Source of the DNA: Promethearchaeota archaeon
GTDB lineage: Archaea > Asgardarchaeota > Lokiarchaeia > Sigynarchaeales > SOKP01
Reading direction: 5' to 3'
DNA: 5,696 nt
NCBI GenBank assembly: GCA_004524425.1
Contig: SDNN01000184.1
Location: forward strand, 1 to 5,696
This document shows, in pieces, positions 1-4,944 of this stretch (position 1 is its first letter; each line of letters begins with the position of its first letter). The notes under the pieces are model-generated. The model was not told the origin of the DNA. It made no database searches and was given only the letters and a program-made list of their open reading frames with translations. The translations under genes and the position numbers were made by a program.

Positions 1-569
1 AGACCTTCTGGACTTTTAAACTTATAGGTCATGTTCAACCTGCTCAGCTCGCTCTTGCAGTCGGGACCACAATAGCGCCCGTCGAAATCCTCGATTTTGA
101 AATCTATTGGAATTACGAAATCATGAATGGATTCAATTAGAATGCTGGTTTTCACGTTTATAACGTTATCATCTCTTCGAAAACATACATCAATTAATCG
201 TTCGATAGTTTGCAAATCCGAAGCTGCGATAAAACAGAGCACGTTATACTCCCCGCTAATCTTGAACGCGTGATTTATAAATGGGCAATCTTCAATCTTT
301 TGAACAATCTTGTCCACATCTTTTGTTGAAATAAATACAATGGCTACTTTAATATCAACTTTTTTCACGTTAAAGCCCACTTGTTTCTTCAGGAGATGTT
401 TTCGTTCTAATTTTATAATTCTCGCACCTACTGCGGGTTGGCTTTTCTCAATTTCTTTAGCAATATCGCTATGTGTAATGTCCGGATTTTGCTCTATCAT
501 CTCGATGATCTTTTTATCGTCATCATCAATTTTTAAAAGCTTATTAAAGGTTTTCTTATTCATAATCAT
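1..569 (-). CDS. Lrp/AsnC family transcriptional regulator with cysteine-bearing tail (3' end cut by window edge)
   Basis: Translating the minus strand gives 189 codons with no stop, running off the left edge, so the C-terminus is missing. Residues about 14-62 form an Lrp-type helix-turn-helix: a D-D-K-K-I-I-E-M-I helix, then ITHSDIAKEI and SQPAVGARIIKLE, followed by the usual wing. Residues about 70-147 fit the AsnC/RAM ligand-binding domain (beta-alpha-beta with the INHAFKISGEYNVL strand-turn-strand typical of Lrp proteins). The tail, after a VIPIDFKIEDFDG linker, contains YCGPDCKSEL (Cys167 and Cys171), which resembles the start of a TRASH metal-binding domain. Archaeal Lrp-like proteins with a C-terminal TRASH domain (Sulfolobus CopT type) are known copper-responsive regulators; metal sensing here is inference. 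The start is ambiguous: ATG-ATT-ATG gives equal choices at 569 and 563, and neither has a clear ribosome binding site. The Lrp-family call is confident; the ligand is unknown. Confidence 0.87.
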   Translation of the reverse strand, partial: MIMNKKTFNKLLKIDDDDKKIIEMIEQNPDITHSDIAKEIEKSQPAVGARIIKLERKHLLKKQVGFNVKKVDIKVAIVFISTKDVDKIVQKIEDCPFINHAFKISGEYNVLCFIAASDLQTIERLIDVCFRRDDNVINVKTSILIESIHDFVIPIDFKIEDFDGRYCGPDCKSELSRLNMTYKFKSPEG

Positions 570-611
570 CACTATGATAACTTCTAATAAAGAAAAATTT
601 AGTTTTAATGA

Positions 612-630
612 ATTTAAATCTTATTAAGAT
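612..630 (-). promoter_or_regulatory. Possible box A and overlapping dyad upstream of the Lrp gene
   Basis: Read on the minus strand, a TTTAAATT box A-like element (about 612-619) lies some 43-50 bases before the start codon at 569. Immediately upstream and overlapping it is a perfect 13-base dyad, ATCTTA-A-TAAGAT (618-630). Lrp proteins often autoregulate by binding AT-rich dyads. One at the box A/BRE position would compete with TBP and TFB. The dyad is visible; its role is inferred, and AT-rich DNA gives such dyads by chance. Confidence 0.35.
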
Positions 631-693
631 AATGCATTTTAAAAGATAATACTTTAGGATCCTTTCCTTTTATTTTATAAATTTTGTAAATAA

Positions 694-705
694 CCATGAG
701 CATGG
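694..705. repeat. Short palindrome CCATG-AG-CATGG downstream of the winged-helix gene
   Basis: A 5-base inverted repeat with a 2-base centre lies 18 bases past the stop codon of the winged-helix gene, in the 153-base gap before the Lrp gene. It is GC-richer than its surroundings. It could end the Suf cluster transcript or bind a protein. The minus strand shows no long T-tract after it, so it is not a convincing archaeal terminator. The first run of five T on that strand comes only at about 592-597. Confidence 0.25.
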
Positions 706-722
706 AGTCATTGAGAGGAAAG

Positions 723-1382
723 CTAAAAATTTTTTTCAACCCATTTCTCGAACTTGATTTTTCTTAGCTGCTCAGCCCACAAGGTCTTGATATTTGGGAC
801 ATCAGGCAGTAATTTCTCTGCTTTGAGTAATGCATAAAGTTTTTCTAATGCTTTTTCGATTAAAATACCATATAAGGGGGCTTTTTCCTTCTCAAGATCT
901 CCCAACTCTTCTTTTATCTCATTTTGGGTGTTTTTAATGATCGTCAACCAATTTTCTGCGAATAAGGTGATATATTTTTCTAGTAATTCAACGGTTTCCA
1001 TGGTGAATACAGGAAATGTAATTTGATATTCTCCATTTGAGTTTTTCTTTACTAAACCATACCATTCCAAATTCAACATGTGATTTTCAAGCGTGGTTTT
1101 GGTCCATTGATATTTAACTTTGGGAACATACTCATCTGGTTTGATTAACAATGGTTTTGGGGAGAAATTAATCTTAGCATGTAATTCATCAAATGATTGG
1201 GGACCACTTGCCAGGATGATTAAAATCTCTCTTCTGACTTTATTTTCCATTACCCAAGGAACTTCCATCTCATCCCAAGGTTTTGCTTTATCGAAGTCAA
1301 ACCAGGGCATGACCTCATCAACGTTAATCTCACCCACGAATCGATAATTGCTGTATTTTGTCGTTTCTTTCATATTAACCAT
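723..1382 (-). CDS. Winged-helix DNA-binding protein, ArsR-like, last gene of the Suf cluster
   Basis: This 219-residue protein has a winged-helix core at residues about 45-125: helix MENKVRREILIILASGPQSF, helix DELHAKI, then a recognition helix TKTTLENHMLNLEWYGLVKK and a wing ending in EYQITFPV. Between helices 2 and 3 there is a loop of about 20 residues (73-93, rich in Pro and Lys) that is longer than in a standard ArsR fold. The N-terminal segment 22-45 is rich in acidic residues, Trp and Pro. The C-terminal half (130-215) is mostly helical, with a charged stretch near 155-168 that could be a dimerising coil. There is no cysteine anywhere, so it cannot sense redox or metals through thiols. 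No membrane segment is seen. It lies 35 bases after the peroxiredoxin-like gene on the same strand, which suggests co-transcription. Met4 (1373) is an alternative start; neither start has a clear ribosome binding site. The regulator fold is fairly sure; its target and signal are unknown. Confidence 0.75.
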   Translation of the reverse strand: MVNMKETTKYSNYRFVGEINVDEVMPWFDFDKAKPWDEMEVPWVMENKVRREILIILASGPQSFDELHAKINFSPKPLLIKPDEYVPKVKYQWTKTTLENHMLNLEWYGLVKKNSNGEYQITFPVFTMETVELLEKYITLFAENWLTIIKNTQNEIKEELGDLEKEKAPLYGILIEKALEKLYALLKAEKLLPDVPNIKTLWAEQLRKIKFEKWVEKNF

Positions 1383-1417
1383 TAAACATGTTTTATTTTT
1401 TTAATTTGAAAACAATT

Positions 1418-1936
1418 CTATAAAATTTCAATCATGCTATCCAAGTCTAACCATCCTTTTCTCGCATGGATGATTTTGCCTTGTTCATCAATTATGAATT
1501 GACCTTCTCCTTGTTGTTCCCATCCTTCATATTCGCCATGTTCTATTCCAGCAGCAAATGCTTCTTTTACTTTTTTTCTTACTTGTTTTACAGCTTCGGG
1601 AGTCATCATTCCCAATCCATATTCTTTATATAAGTCATCCTTAGTGCTTGCTATTACGGGAAAGGTAATTCCCTTATTTTTTATAAATTCTTTTGCTATT
1701 TTATCCCCACTTTGGGTGATATATAAAAGTTTAGCTCCTTTATCTTCTATTTCTTCATACCTTTCCAATATCTGATTTAATTCAAGGTGACATATGGGGC
1801 AGCCAAAATATCTAGAAAAGATAAGAACAATTTTTTGACTGCCAATTAATTCTTCTAAATCAATCATTCCCGCATTATAAGATTGTAATTTAAACAAAGG
1901 AGCATCTTGTCCAATTTTTATATCTTCAGTCGACAT
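1418..1936 (-). CDS. Peroxiredoxin-like thioredoxin-fold protein (AhpC/TSA type) with CPIC motif
   Basis: This 172-residue protein has the AhpC/TSA layout: an N-terminal G-x-D-A-P-x-F-x-L strand (residues 9-17), a beta strand KIVLIFSRYF, and an active-site C-P-I-C at 46-49 opening a helix. It continues with the AKLLYITQ strand and the TFPVIAS cis-proline region (about 91-97). The final strands are GQFIIDEQGKIIHAR. The FSRYFGCPICHLEL pattern and the inserted loop before the last strands (about 110-140, with an E-G-W-E-Q-Q-G-E-G-Q stretch) fit the PRX_like2/AhpC-TSA_2 group rather than typical 2-Cys peroxiredoxins, which have T-x-x-C. C46 and C49 are the only cysteines, so any disulfide is within the CxxC. 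Likely activity: thiol-dependent peroxide reduction or disulfide reduction in the cytoplasm; which one cannot be read from sequence. It has no signal peptide. It sits 42 bases after the sufB-like gene, consistent with protection of Fe-S chemistry. Confidence 0.85.
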   Translation of the reverse strand: MSTEDIKIGQDAPLFKLQSYNAGMIDLEELIGSQKIVLIFSRYFGCPICHLELNQILERYEEIEDKGAKLLYITQSGDKIAKEFIKNKGITFPVIASTKDDLYKEYGLGMMTPEAVKQVRKKVKEAFAAGIEHGEYEGWEQQGEGQFIIDEQGKIIHARKGWLDLDSMIEIL

Positions 1937-1942
1937 TTTCTT

Positions 1943-1947
1943 CCTCT
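1943..1947 (-). promoter_or_regulatory. Ribosome binding site of the peroxiredoxin-like gene
   Basis: The minus strand reads AGAGG six bases before the ATG at 1936. This is a good archaeal Shine-Dalgarno and supports that start. Confidence 0.7.
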
Positions 1948-1978
1948 TTTTTAATTTCTTTCTTAATTAAAGCTAATA

Positions 1979-2938
1979 TTATTCTTCTAACATTGCTTGA
2001 ATAAGGATCTCCGTTGACTCTTCCTCGGTTAAACCTTTTGCCATCAATTCGTCTAACCATTTCTGCGGAAATCTACCCAATGAAGCCTCATGTGAAACGC
2101 TAGAAGTAGGATCTGTTGCTCTTATAAAAGGACGTGCCCTGCAAATTGAGCCTTTTCCAAGTACTATTTCACTGCACTCAACATGTCCATTACAATAAGG
2201 AGCATTACCTTCCGTGATGCCGTACATCAAGACTTCGCCTCCATCTCTTGCGGCAGCCTTCATTTTTAAAATGCTCCGGGCATTCTTCCCTTCCAAGAAA
2301 ATTGAATCTCTTATTCTAATGGAGTCATTTTTGTTTTTTCCAAATGCCCTAATGTTTGATTTAATCACGCTATTTTCCATTGCATATATATCGAGCATGA
2401 TTTTAACCTTACCAGGGGTTCCTTTAGTTAAATTGAAATTATTTTCAAACGTACTGTTTTCTCCAACATACATGTAGCCAACTGGAGCAACGGTAGCACC
2501 GCTTTTTTCTCCGTGATAATGGGTCTCACTATATGTAAAATGACAATTCTTACCAATATAAAAATGCCCGAACATCTTATGGATCAAGCCATCAGCTTTA
2601 GGAAAACTGCAGTGGGCCTGAACAGTGACTTCCGTGTTATCTTCAGCTATAATTCTCGGAAATATTTCCTGCACTCCCGTTTCTTTATTTACGCCAAAAC
2701 ATAAATGTACTGGTTCCTCTTTCTTGGTTCCTTCTTTTATTATGACATCTGCCACTATACCATTGGGTATTTCCCTTCCTTTTAATATGATGCCTTCCAT
2801 TTGCTCTACTCCTTTTATTTTATTGAAGTCTAAAAGAAGTTTTGCTCCTTTTCCATGCCCTGGGAGAAAATCTCTTATATCAATGTTATAATCTTCAAGA
2901 CTCTGAAGAATCTCATCTGGATAATCGGATTTGCTCAT
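1979..2938 (-). CDS. sufB: SufB/SufD-family Fe-S cluster scaffold protein (archaeal short form, SmsB-like)
   Basis: This 319-residue protein is a SufBD-core protein, the partner of the SufC ATPase in Fe-S cluster assembly. Bacterial SufB is about 480-500 residues; this one lacks the N-terminal extension, as archaeal forms do. Residues about 70-260 are the beta-helix core with repeated short strands (for example HFYIGKNCHFTYSE and GYMYVGENSTFENN). The end carries the family signature: C255 in HVECSEIVLG, then ATDPTSSVSHEASLGRF with H283-E284, then KGLTEEES in the final helices. By comparison with E. coli SufB, C255 and H283-E284 match the Cys405 and His433-Glu434 positions implicated in cluster assembly, which supports SufB function rather than a SufD-like copy. 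Other cysteines are at 80, 110, 132, 249 and 266. The ATG shares one base with the sufC stop (TAATG), so translation is probably coupled. With no SufS or SufE nearby, the sulfur source is not evident. Confidence 0.93.
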   Translation of the reverse strand: MSKSDYPDEILQSLEDYNIDIRDFLPGHGKGAKLLLDFNKIKGVEQMEGIILKGREIPNGIVADVIIKEGTKKEEPVHLCFGVNKETGVQEIFPRIIAEDNTEVTVQAHCSFPKADGLIHKMFGHFYIGKNCHFTYSETHYHGEKSGATVAPVGYMYVGENSTFENNFNLTKGTPGKVKIMLDIYAMENSVIKSNIRAFGKNKNDSIRIRDSIFLEGKNARSILKMKAAARDGGEVLMYGITEGNAPYCNGHVECSEIVLGKGSICRARPFIRATDPTSSVSHEASLGRFPQKWLDELMAKGLTEEESTEILIQAMLEE

Positions 2939-3732
2939 TAATTTCCCTCCTCCCTAAATATCCTTTCAATATAATCATCATCTATGCAACTATCGCTATC
3001 TCTAAAAAGTGTTCTTTTGCAGAATTCTCTTAGACCCGCTTTGGCACAAAATCGTAACATGACTTTTGGAAAGATATCCGTAACGATATGTTGTCCTCTC
3101 CATAACAGTGTACCGTAATCGGCAACCATTCCAATATCCTCGCGGTGAGTAATTAATAAAATTGTCATGTCCAGCTTTTTTATTTTATTGAAGATATTCA
3201 GAAAGTCTTCGATTACAATCATATCCAGCCCTGAATCTGGCTCATCTAAAATAACTAATCGTGGTCTCATGGCTATTGCAGCTGCTAATTCCACTCTTTT
3301 TCGCTCCCCTCCACTTAATGATTCATCAACCGTACGATTGACATATCTTTCAGGATCTAGATTAACTATTTCTAAAGATTCTAATACCTTTTCTCTCATG
3401 TTTGATTTATCTTTCATGCCTAAAGATATGTACTTAGGCACGGTTAATCCATCTATTCGTGCTGGTTCTTGCCATGCTAATGTCATACCTAACTTAGCGC
3501 GTTCTGTTAGATTCATCTCTGTTATATCTATTCCGTCGAAATAAATTTTTCCATTACTCGGTTTATAACTTTGTAATCCCATGATGGCATATGCTAATGT
3601 AGATTTACCTGATCCATTAGGTCCGATTATTGCGTGAATTGATCCTTTTTGAACACTAAAACTAATGTCATTTACTATGTCATGTTTGCCTTCTTCGGTT
3701 GGAATCGTGATATTTTTTAACTCTAAAAGCAA
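2938..3732 (-). CDS. sufC: SufC, Fe-S assembly ABC-type ATPase, TTG start, cysteine-bearing C-terminal tail
   Basis: This 264-residue soluble ABC ATPase pairs with the SufB-like scaffold and powers its conformational change in Fe-S cluster assembly. Visible motifs are Walker A GPNGSGKST (37-45), Q-loop AWQEP (Q88), signature LSGGERKR (139-146), Walker B LVILDEP (159-165), D-loop SGLD (167-170) and H-loop H196. The AWQEPARIDGLTV, LSGGERKRVE and DSGLDMI stretches are typical of SufC rather than of transporter ATPases. All three cysteines lie after residue 228, at C229, C238 and C249. They form a C-x8-C-x10-C pattern in a tail beyond the usual fold that might bind a metal or cluster. The start must be TTG: an in-frame TAA lies eight codons upstream, no ATG or GTG lies between, and the first internal ATG is after Walker A. 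It leads the cluster. The downstream sufB-like start overlaps its stop by one base. Confidence 0.96.
   Translation of the reverse strand: MLLELKNITIPTEEGKHDIVNDISFSVQKGSIHAIIGPNGSGKSTLAYAIMGLQSYKPSNGKIYFDGIDITEMNLTERAKLGMTLAWQEPARIDGLTVPKYISLGMKDKSNMREKVLESLEIVNLDPERYVNRTVDESLSGGERKRVELAAAIAMRPRLVILDEPDSGLDMIVIEDFLNIFNKIKKLDMTILLITHREDIGMVADYGTLLWRGQHIVTDIFPKVMLRFCAKAGLREFCKRTLFRDSDSCIDDDYIERIFREEGN
2945..2954 (-). promoter_or_regulatory. Strong Shine-Dalgarno of the sufB-like gene inside sufC
   Basis: The minus strand reads GGGAGGAGGG six bases before the sufB ATG at 2938, inside the last codons of sufC (Arg-Glu-Glu-Gly). It contains two overlapping anti-SD matches (GGAGG and GAGGG) and is the strongest ribosome binding site in the window. 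It fixes the start and points to efficient coupled translation of the scaffold. Confidence 0.8.
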
Positions 3733-3750
3733 GACAAATCTCTCTTTACA

Positions 3751-3762
3751 GATTTATATTTG
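3751..3762 (-). promoter_or_regulatory. Probable box A promoter of the Suf cluster
   Basis: The minus strand reads CAAATATAAATC, with its TATAAAT core centred about 24 bases before the TTG start of sufC. Archaeal TATA boxes are centred about 26 bases before transcription starts, so this fits a leaderless or nearly leaderless sufC mRNA. It agrees with the weak GAGAG in place of a clear ribosome binding site. In such AT-rich DNA, alternatives exist. Confidence 0.5.
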
Positions 3763-3839
3763 TTATTGTGATATAACTTGTAAGATATTTAATATTTGTT
3801 TTAATAAATAATTAAGACTGTTTTTCAAGTTTTAATTTC

Positions 3840-3890
3840 TTAAATAATTATAAGTATCAGTTTTAAATTTGAAAATACTTAATTATTAAA
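3840..3890. repeat. Imperfect AT-rich inverted repeat in the divergent promoter region
   Basis: The left arm (TTAAATAATTATAAGTAT, 3840-3857) and right arm (ATACTTAATTATTAAA, 3875-3890) are inverted copies. They match on AGTAT and TAATTA/AATAATTA, with one inserted base and one or two mismatches. The 17-base centre is itself near-palindromic around AAATTT. It could be a dimer or tetramer operator for one of the two nearby regulators or a DNA bend. Base composition makes chance plausible. Confidence 0.35.
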
Positions 3891-3978
3891 TAGCATAAAA
3901 ATAGAAGTTGTAATAGAATTCCCTGTTCAAGCATTAAGTATAGAAATATAAGATTTTTCTACTTATATTGAAATTAGA

Positions 3979-3986
3979 TATATAAA
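3979..3986 (+). promoter_or_regulatory. Probable box A promoter of the first PAC2 gene
   Basis: TATATAAA is preceded by a purine-rich ATTAGA that could act as BRE. Its centre is about 60 bases before the ATG, which predicts a transcription start near 4009-4012 and a leader of about 30 bases. That leader contains AGTGAT, a partial Shine-Dalgarno match, about six bases before the start codon. Confidence 0.45.
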
Positions 3987-4041
3987 TTTTAAATAAAATG
4001 AAAAGAATAAGGTATTAAAATCTCATTCAAAAGTGATATGA

Positions 4042-4836
4042 ATGGTTAAAAAGACGTATGTCTGTGAAAAAGGAAAGAGAAGTGCTGTGGTAATAGAAGA
4101 CATCACTGTTGAAATAAAGGAAAATGCCACTCTGATCTTAGGATTTGCTGGTGTTGGACTTATAGGAAATATCATTACCAACACTTTAATAGATCAGATT
4201 CCCGATATGATTGAAATCGGATTTCTCACATCTGAGCTTTTACCACCAATAAGTATCTTCTATGATGGCATATTGAAACATCCATTTAGGCTGTATTATA
4301 GCTCCCAGAATAATGTATTAGTGGGAATATCTGAAGTACCTTTTCAAATGACCAGTGCTTATAATGACCTAGCGAAAACAATTTGCAATTGGGCCTTAAG
4401 CGAAGATGTTCAAGCAAAGGAAATAGTAGTATTTCAAGGGATATTAAAACAAGGAGTAATTGATGATTTCCCGGTATATTATGCTTCTGAGAAAGATTCG
4501 ATGGAAGTTCTAGATAAGTTGAAATTAGAGAAGTTCGAACGGGGAATTATTACTGGACCAGAATCTACCGTAATTAATGAGGCTTTAACAAACAAGCTAA
4601 ATGCACTAGCATTGTTCACTCCTGTATATCAAATCCCAACCCCAGAAGGTGCAGCTGCCATTCTTGAAGTATTAAATGAGTTATATGGATTGAATATTGA
4701 TACCTCAAAACTCATTGAAGAAGGAAAAGAAATCAAGGCAAAAATGTTAGAACTTGCCCAAAAAGCTCAAGAATATCAAAGTCAACAGCAACTACCCTCA
4801 ACTGGTACTGAGGGTTATAGCCAATATTACCAATAG
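4042..4836 (+). CDS. PAC2-family protein, proteasome assembly chaperone/activator homologue (PbaA/PbaB-like), first tandem copy
   Basis: This 264-residue PAC2-family protein has the N-terminal LILGFAGVGLIGN motif (31-43), which starts the Rossmann-like PAC2 fold. It continues with TSELLPPISIFYDGIL (63-78), the EVPFQ region (98-102), the KEIVVFQGI strand (126-134), the GIITGPES loop (168-175) and PTPEGAAAILEVLNELYG (199-216). A charged helix follows at about 222-247 (TSKLIEEGKEIKAKMLELAQ), likely a coiled coil, then a flexible Gln/Ser/Thr linker ending Q-Y-Y-Q. Archaeal PbaA and PbaB of this family act on the 20S proteasome, and PbaB activates it through a C-terminal hydrophobic-Tyr-X motif. 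The final Tyr-Tyr-Gln fits that pattern, with Tyr as the hydrophobic residue. It is cytoplasmic, with no signal or membrane segment. A PAC2 paralogue follows 108 bases downstream. The ATG is supported by alignment with the start of that paralogue. Family sure; partner inferred. Confidence 0.9.
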   Translation: MVKKTYVCEKGKRSAVVIEDITVEIKENATLILGFAGVGLIGNIITNTLIDQIPDMIEIGFLTSELLPPISIFYDGILKHPFRLYYSSQNNVLVGISEVPFQMTSAYNDLAKTICNWALSEDVQAKEIVVFQGILKQGVIDDFPVYYASEKDSMEVLDKLKLEKFERGIITGPESTVINEALTNKLNALALFTPVYQIPTPEGAAAILEVLNELYGLNIDTSKLIEEGKEIKAKMLELAQKAQEYQSQQQLPSTGTEGYSQYYQ

Positions 4837-4944
4837 ATAATTTTTCCTTTTTATTTTAAATCAATTTTTATAGTTTTATTAACATTAATAATTAAACGCA
4901 AATTGTATCAAATAAGATAACGAATTAAATAATTGGTTTTATTC
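4837..4944 (+). other. Intergenic region between the two PAC2 genes
   Basis: These 108 AT-rich bases hold the T-tract and several weak box A-like strings: TTTTTATAG near 4864-4872, and GAATTAAATAATT at 4922-4934, the latter about 17 bases before the next ATG. No Shine-Dalgarno precedes the second PAC2 start. A separate leaderless transcript is possible, but no single promoter stands out. Confidence 0.4.
4841..4857 (+). terminator. T-rich archaeal-type terminator after the first PAC2 gene
   Basis: TTTTTCCTTTTTATTTT begins five bases past the TAG stop at 4834-4836. Archaeal transcription commonly ends at such T-tracts without a hairpin. The second PAC2 gene may therefore have its own promoter, although read-through is possible. 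Confidence 0.55.

Larger units (their letters stand above)
3733..4041. other. Divergent intergenic region, about 309 bases, no gene seen
   Basis: This stretch separates the minus-strand Suf cluster from the plus-strand PAC2 genes and is extremely AT-rich. I find no reading frame of note, no tRNA and no CRISPR repeat. It holds the two proposed box A elements, an imperfect inverted repeat (3840-3890), and short ATG-started frames too small to support. One is a six-codon frame at 3998-4018; the other, ATG-AAT-GGT-TAA at 4038-4049, overlaps the PAC2 start out of frame. Confidence 0.7.

Noticed and set aside
566..572. GTGATGA on the minus strand, a box C match for a C/D guide RNA
   Set aside because: It coincides with the Lrp start codon region, and I see no box D and C'/D' set at suitable spacing.
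310..627. Plus-strand open frame of 105 codons
   Set aside because: It lies antisense over the Lrp-like gene, which has clear family motifs. The predicted peptide is low-complexity hydrophobic with no recognisable domain.
657..664. AGGATCCT palindrome
   Set aside because: It is an 8-base palindrome of the sort expected by chance, with no adjoining structure to give it a role.
3167..3544. Plus-strand open frame of 125 codons
   Set aside because: It is the complement of sufC, where all ABC motifs are on the minus strand.
3998..4018. Six-codon ATG frame in the PAC2 leader region, possible leader peptide
   Set aside because: It has no ribosome binding site and no regulatory codon run, and it is short enough to occur by chance in AT-rich DNA.
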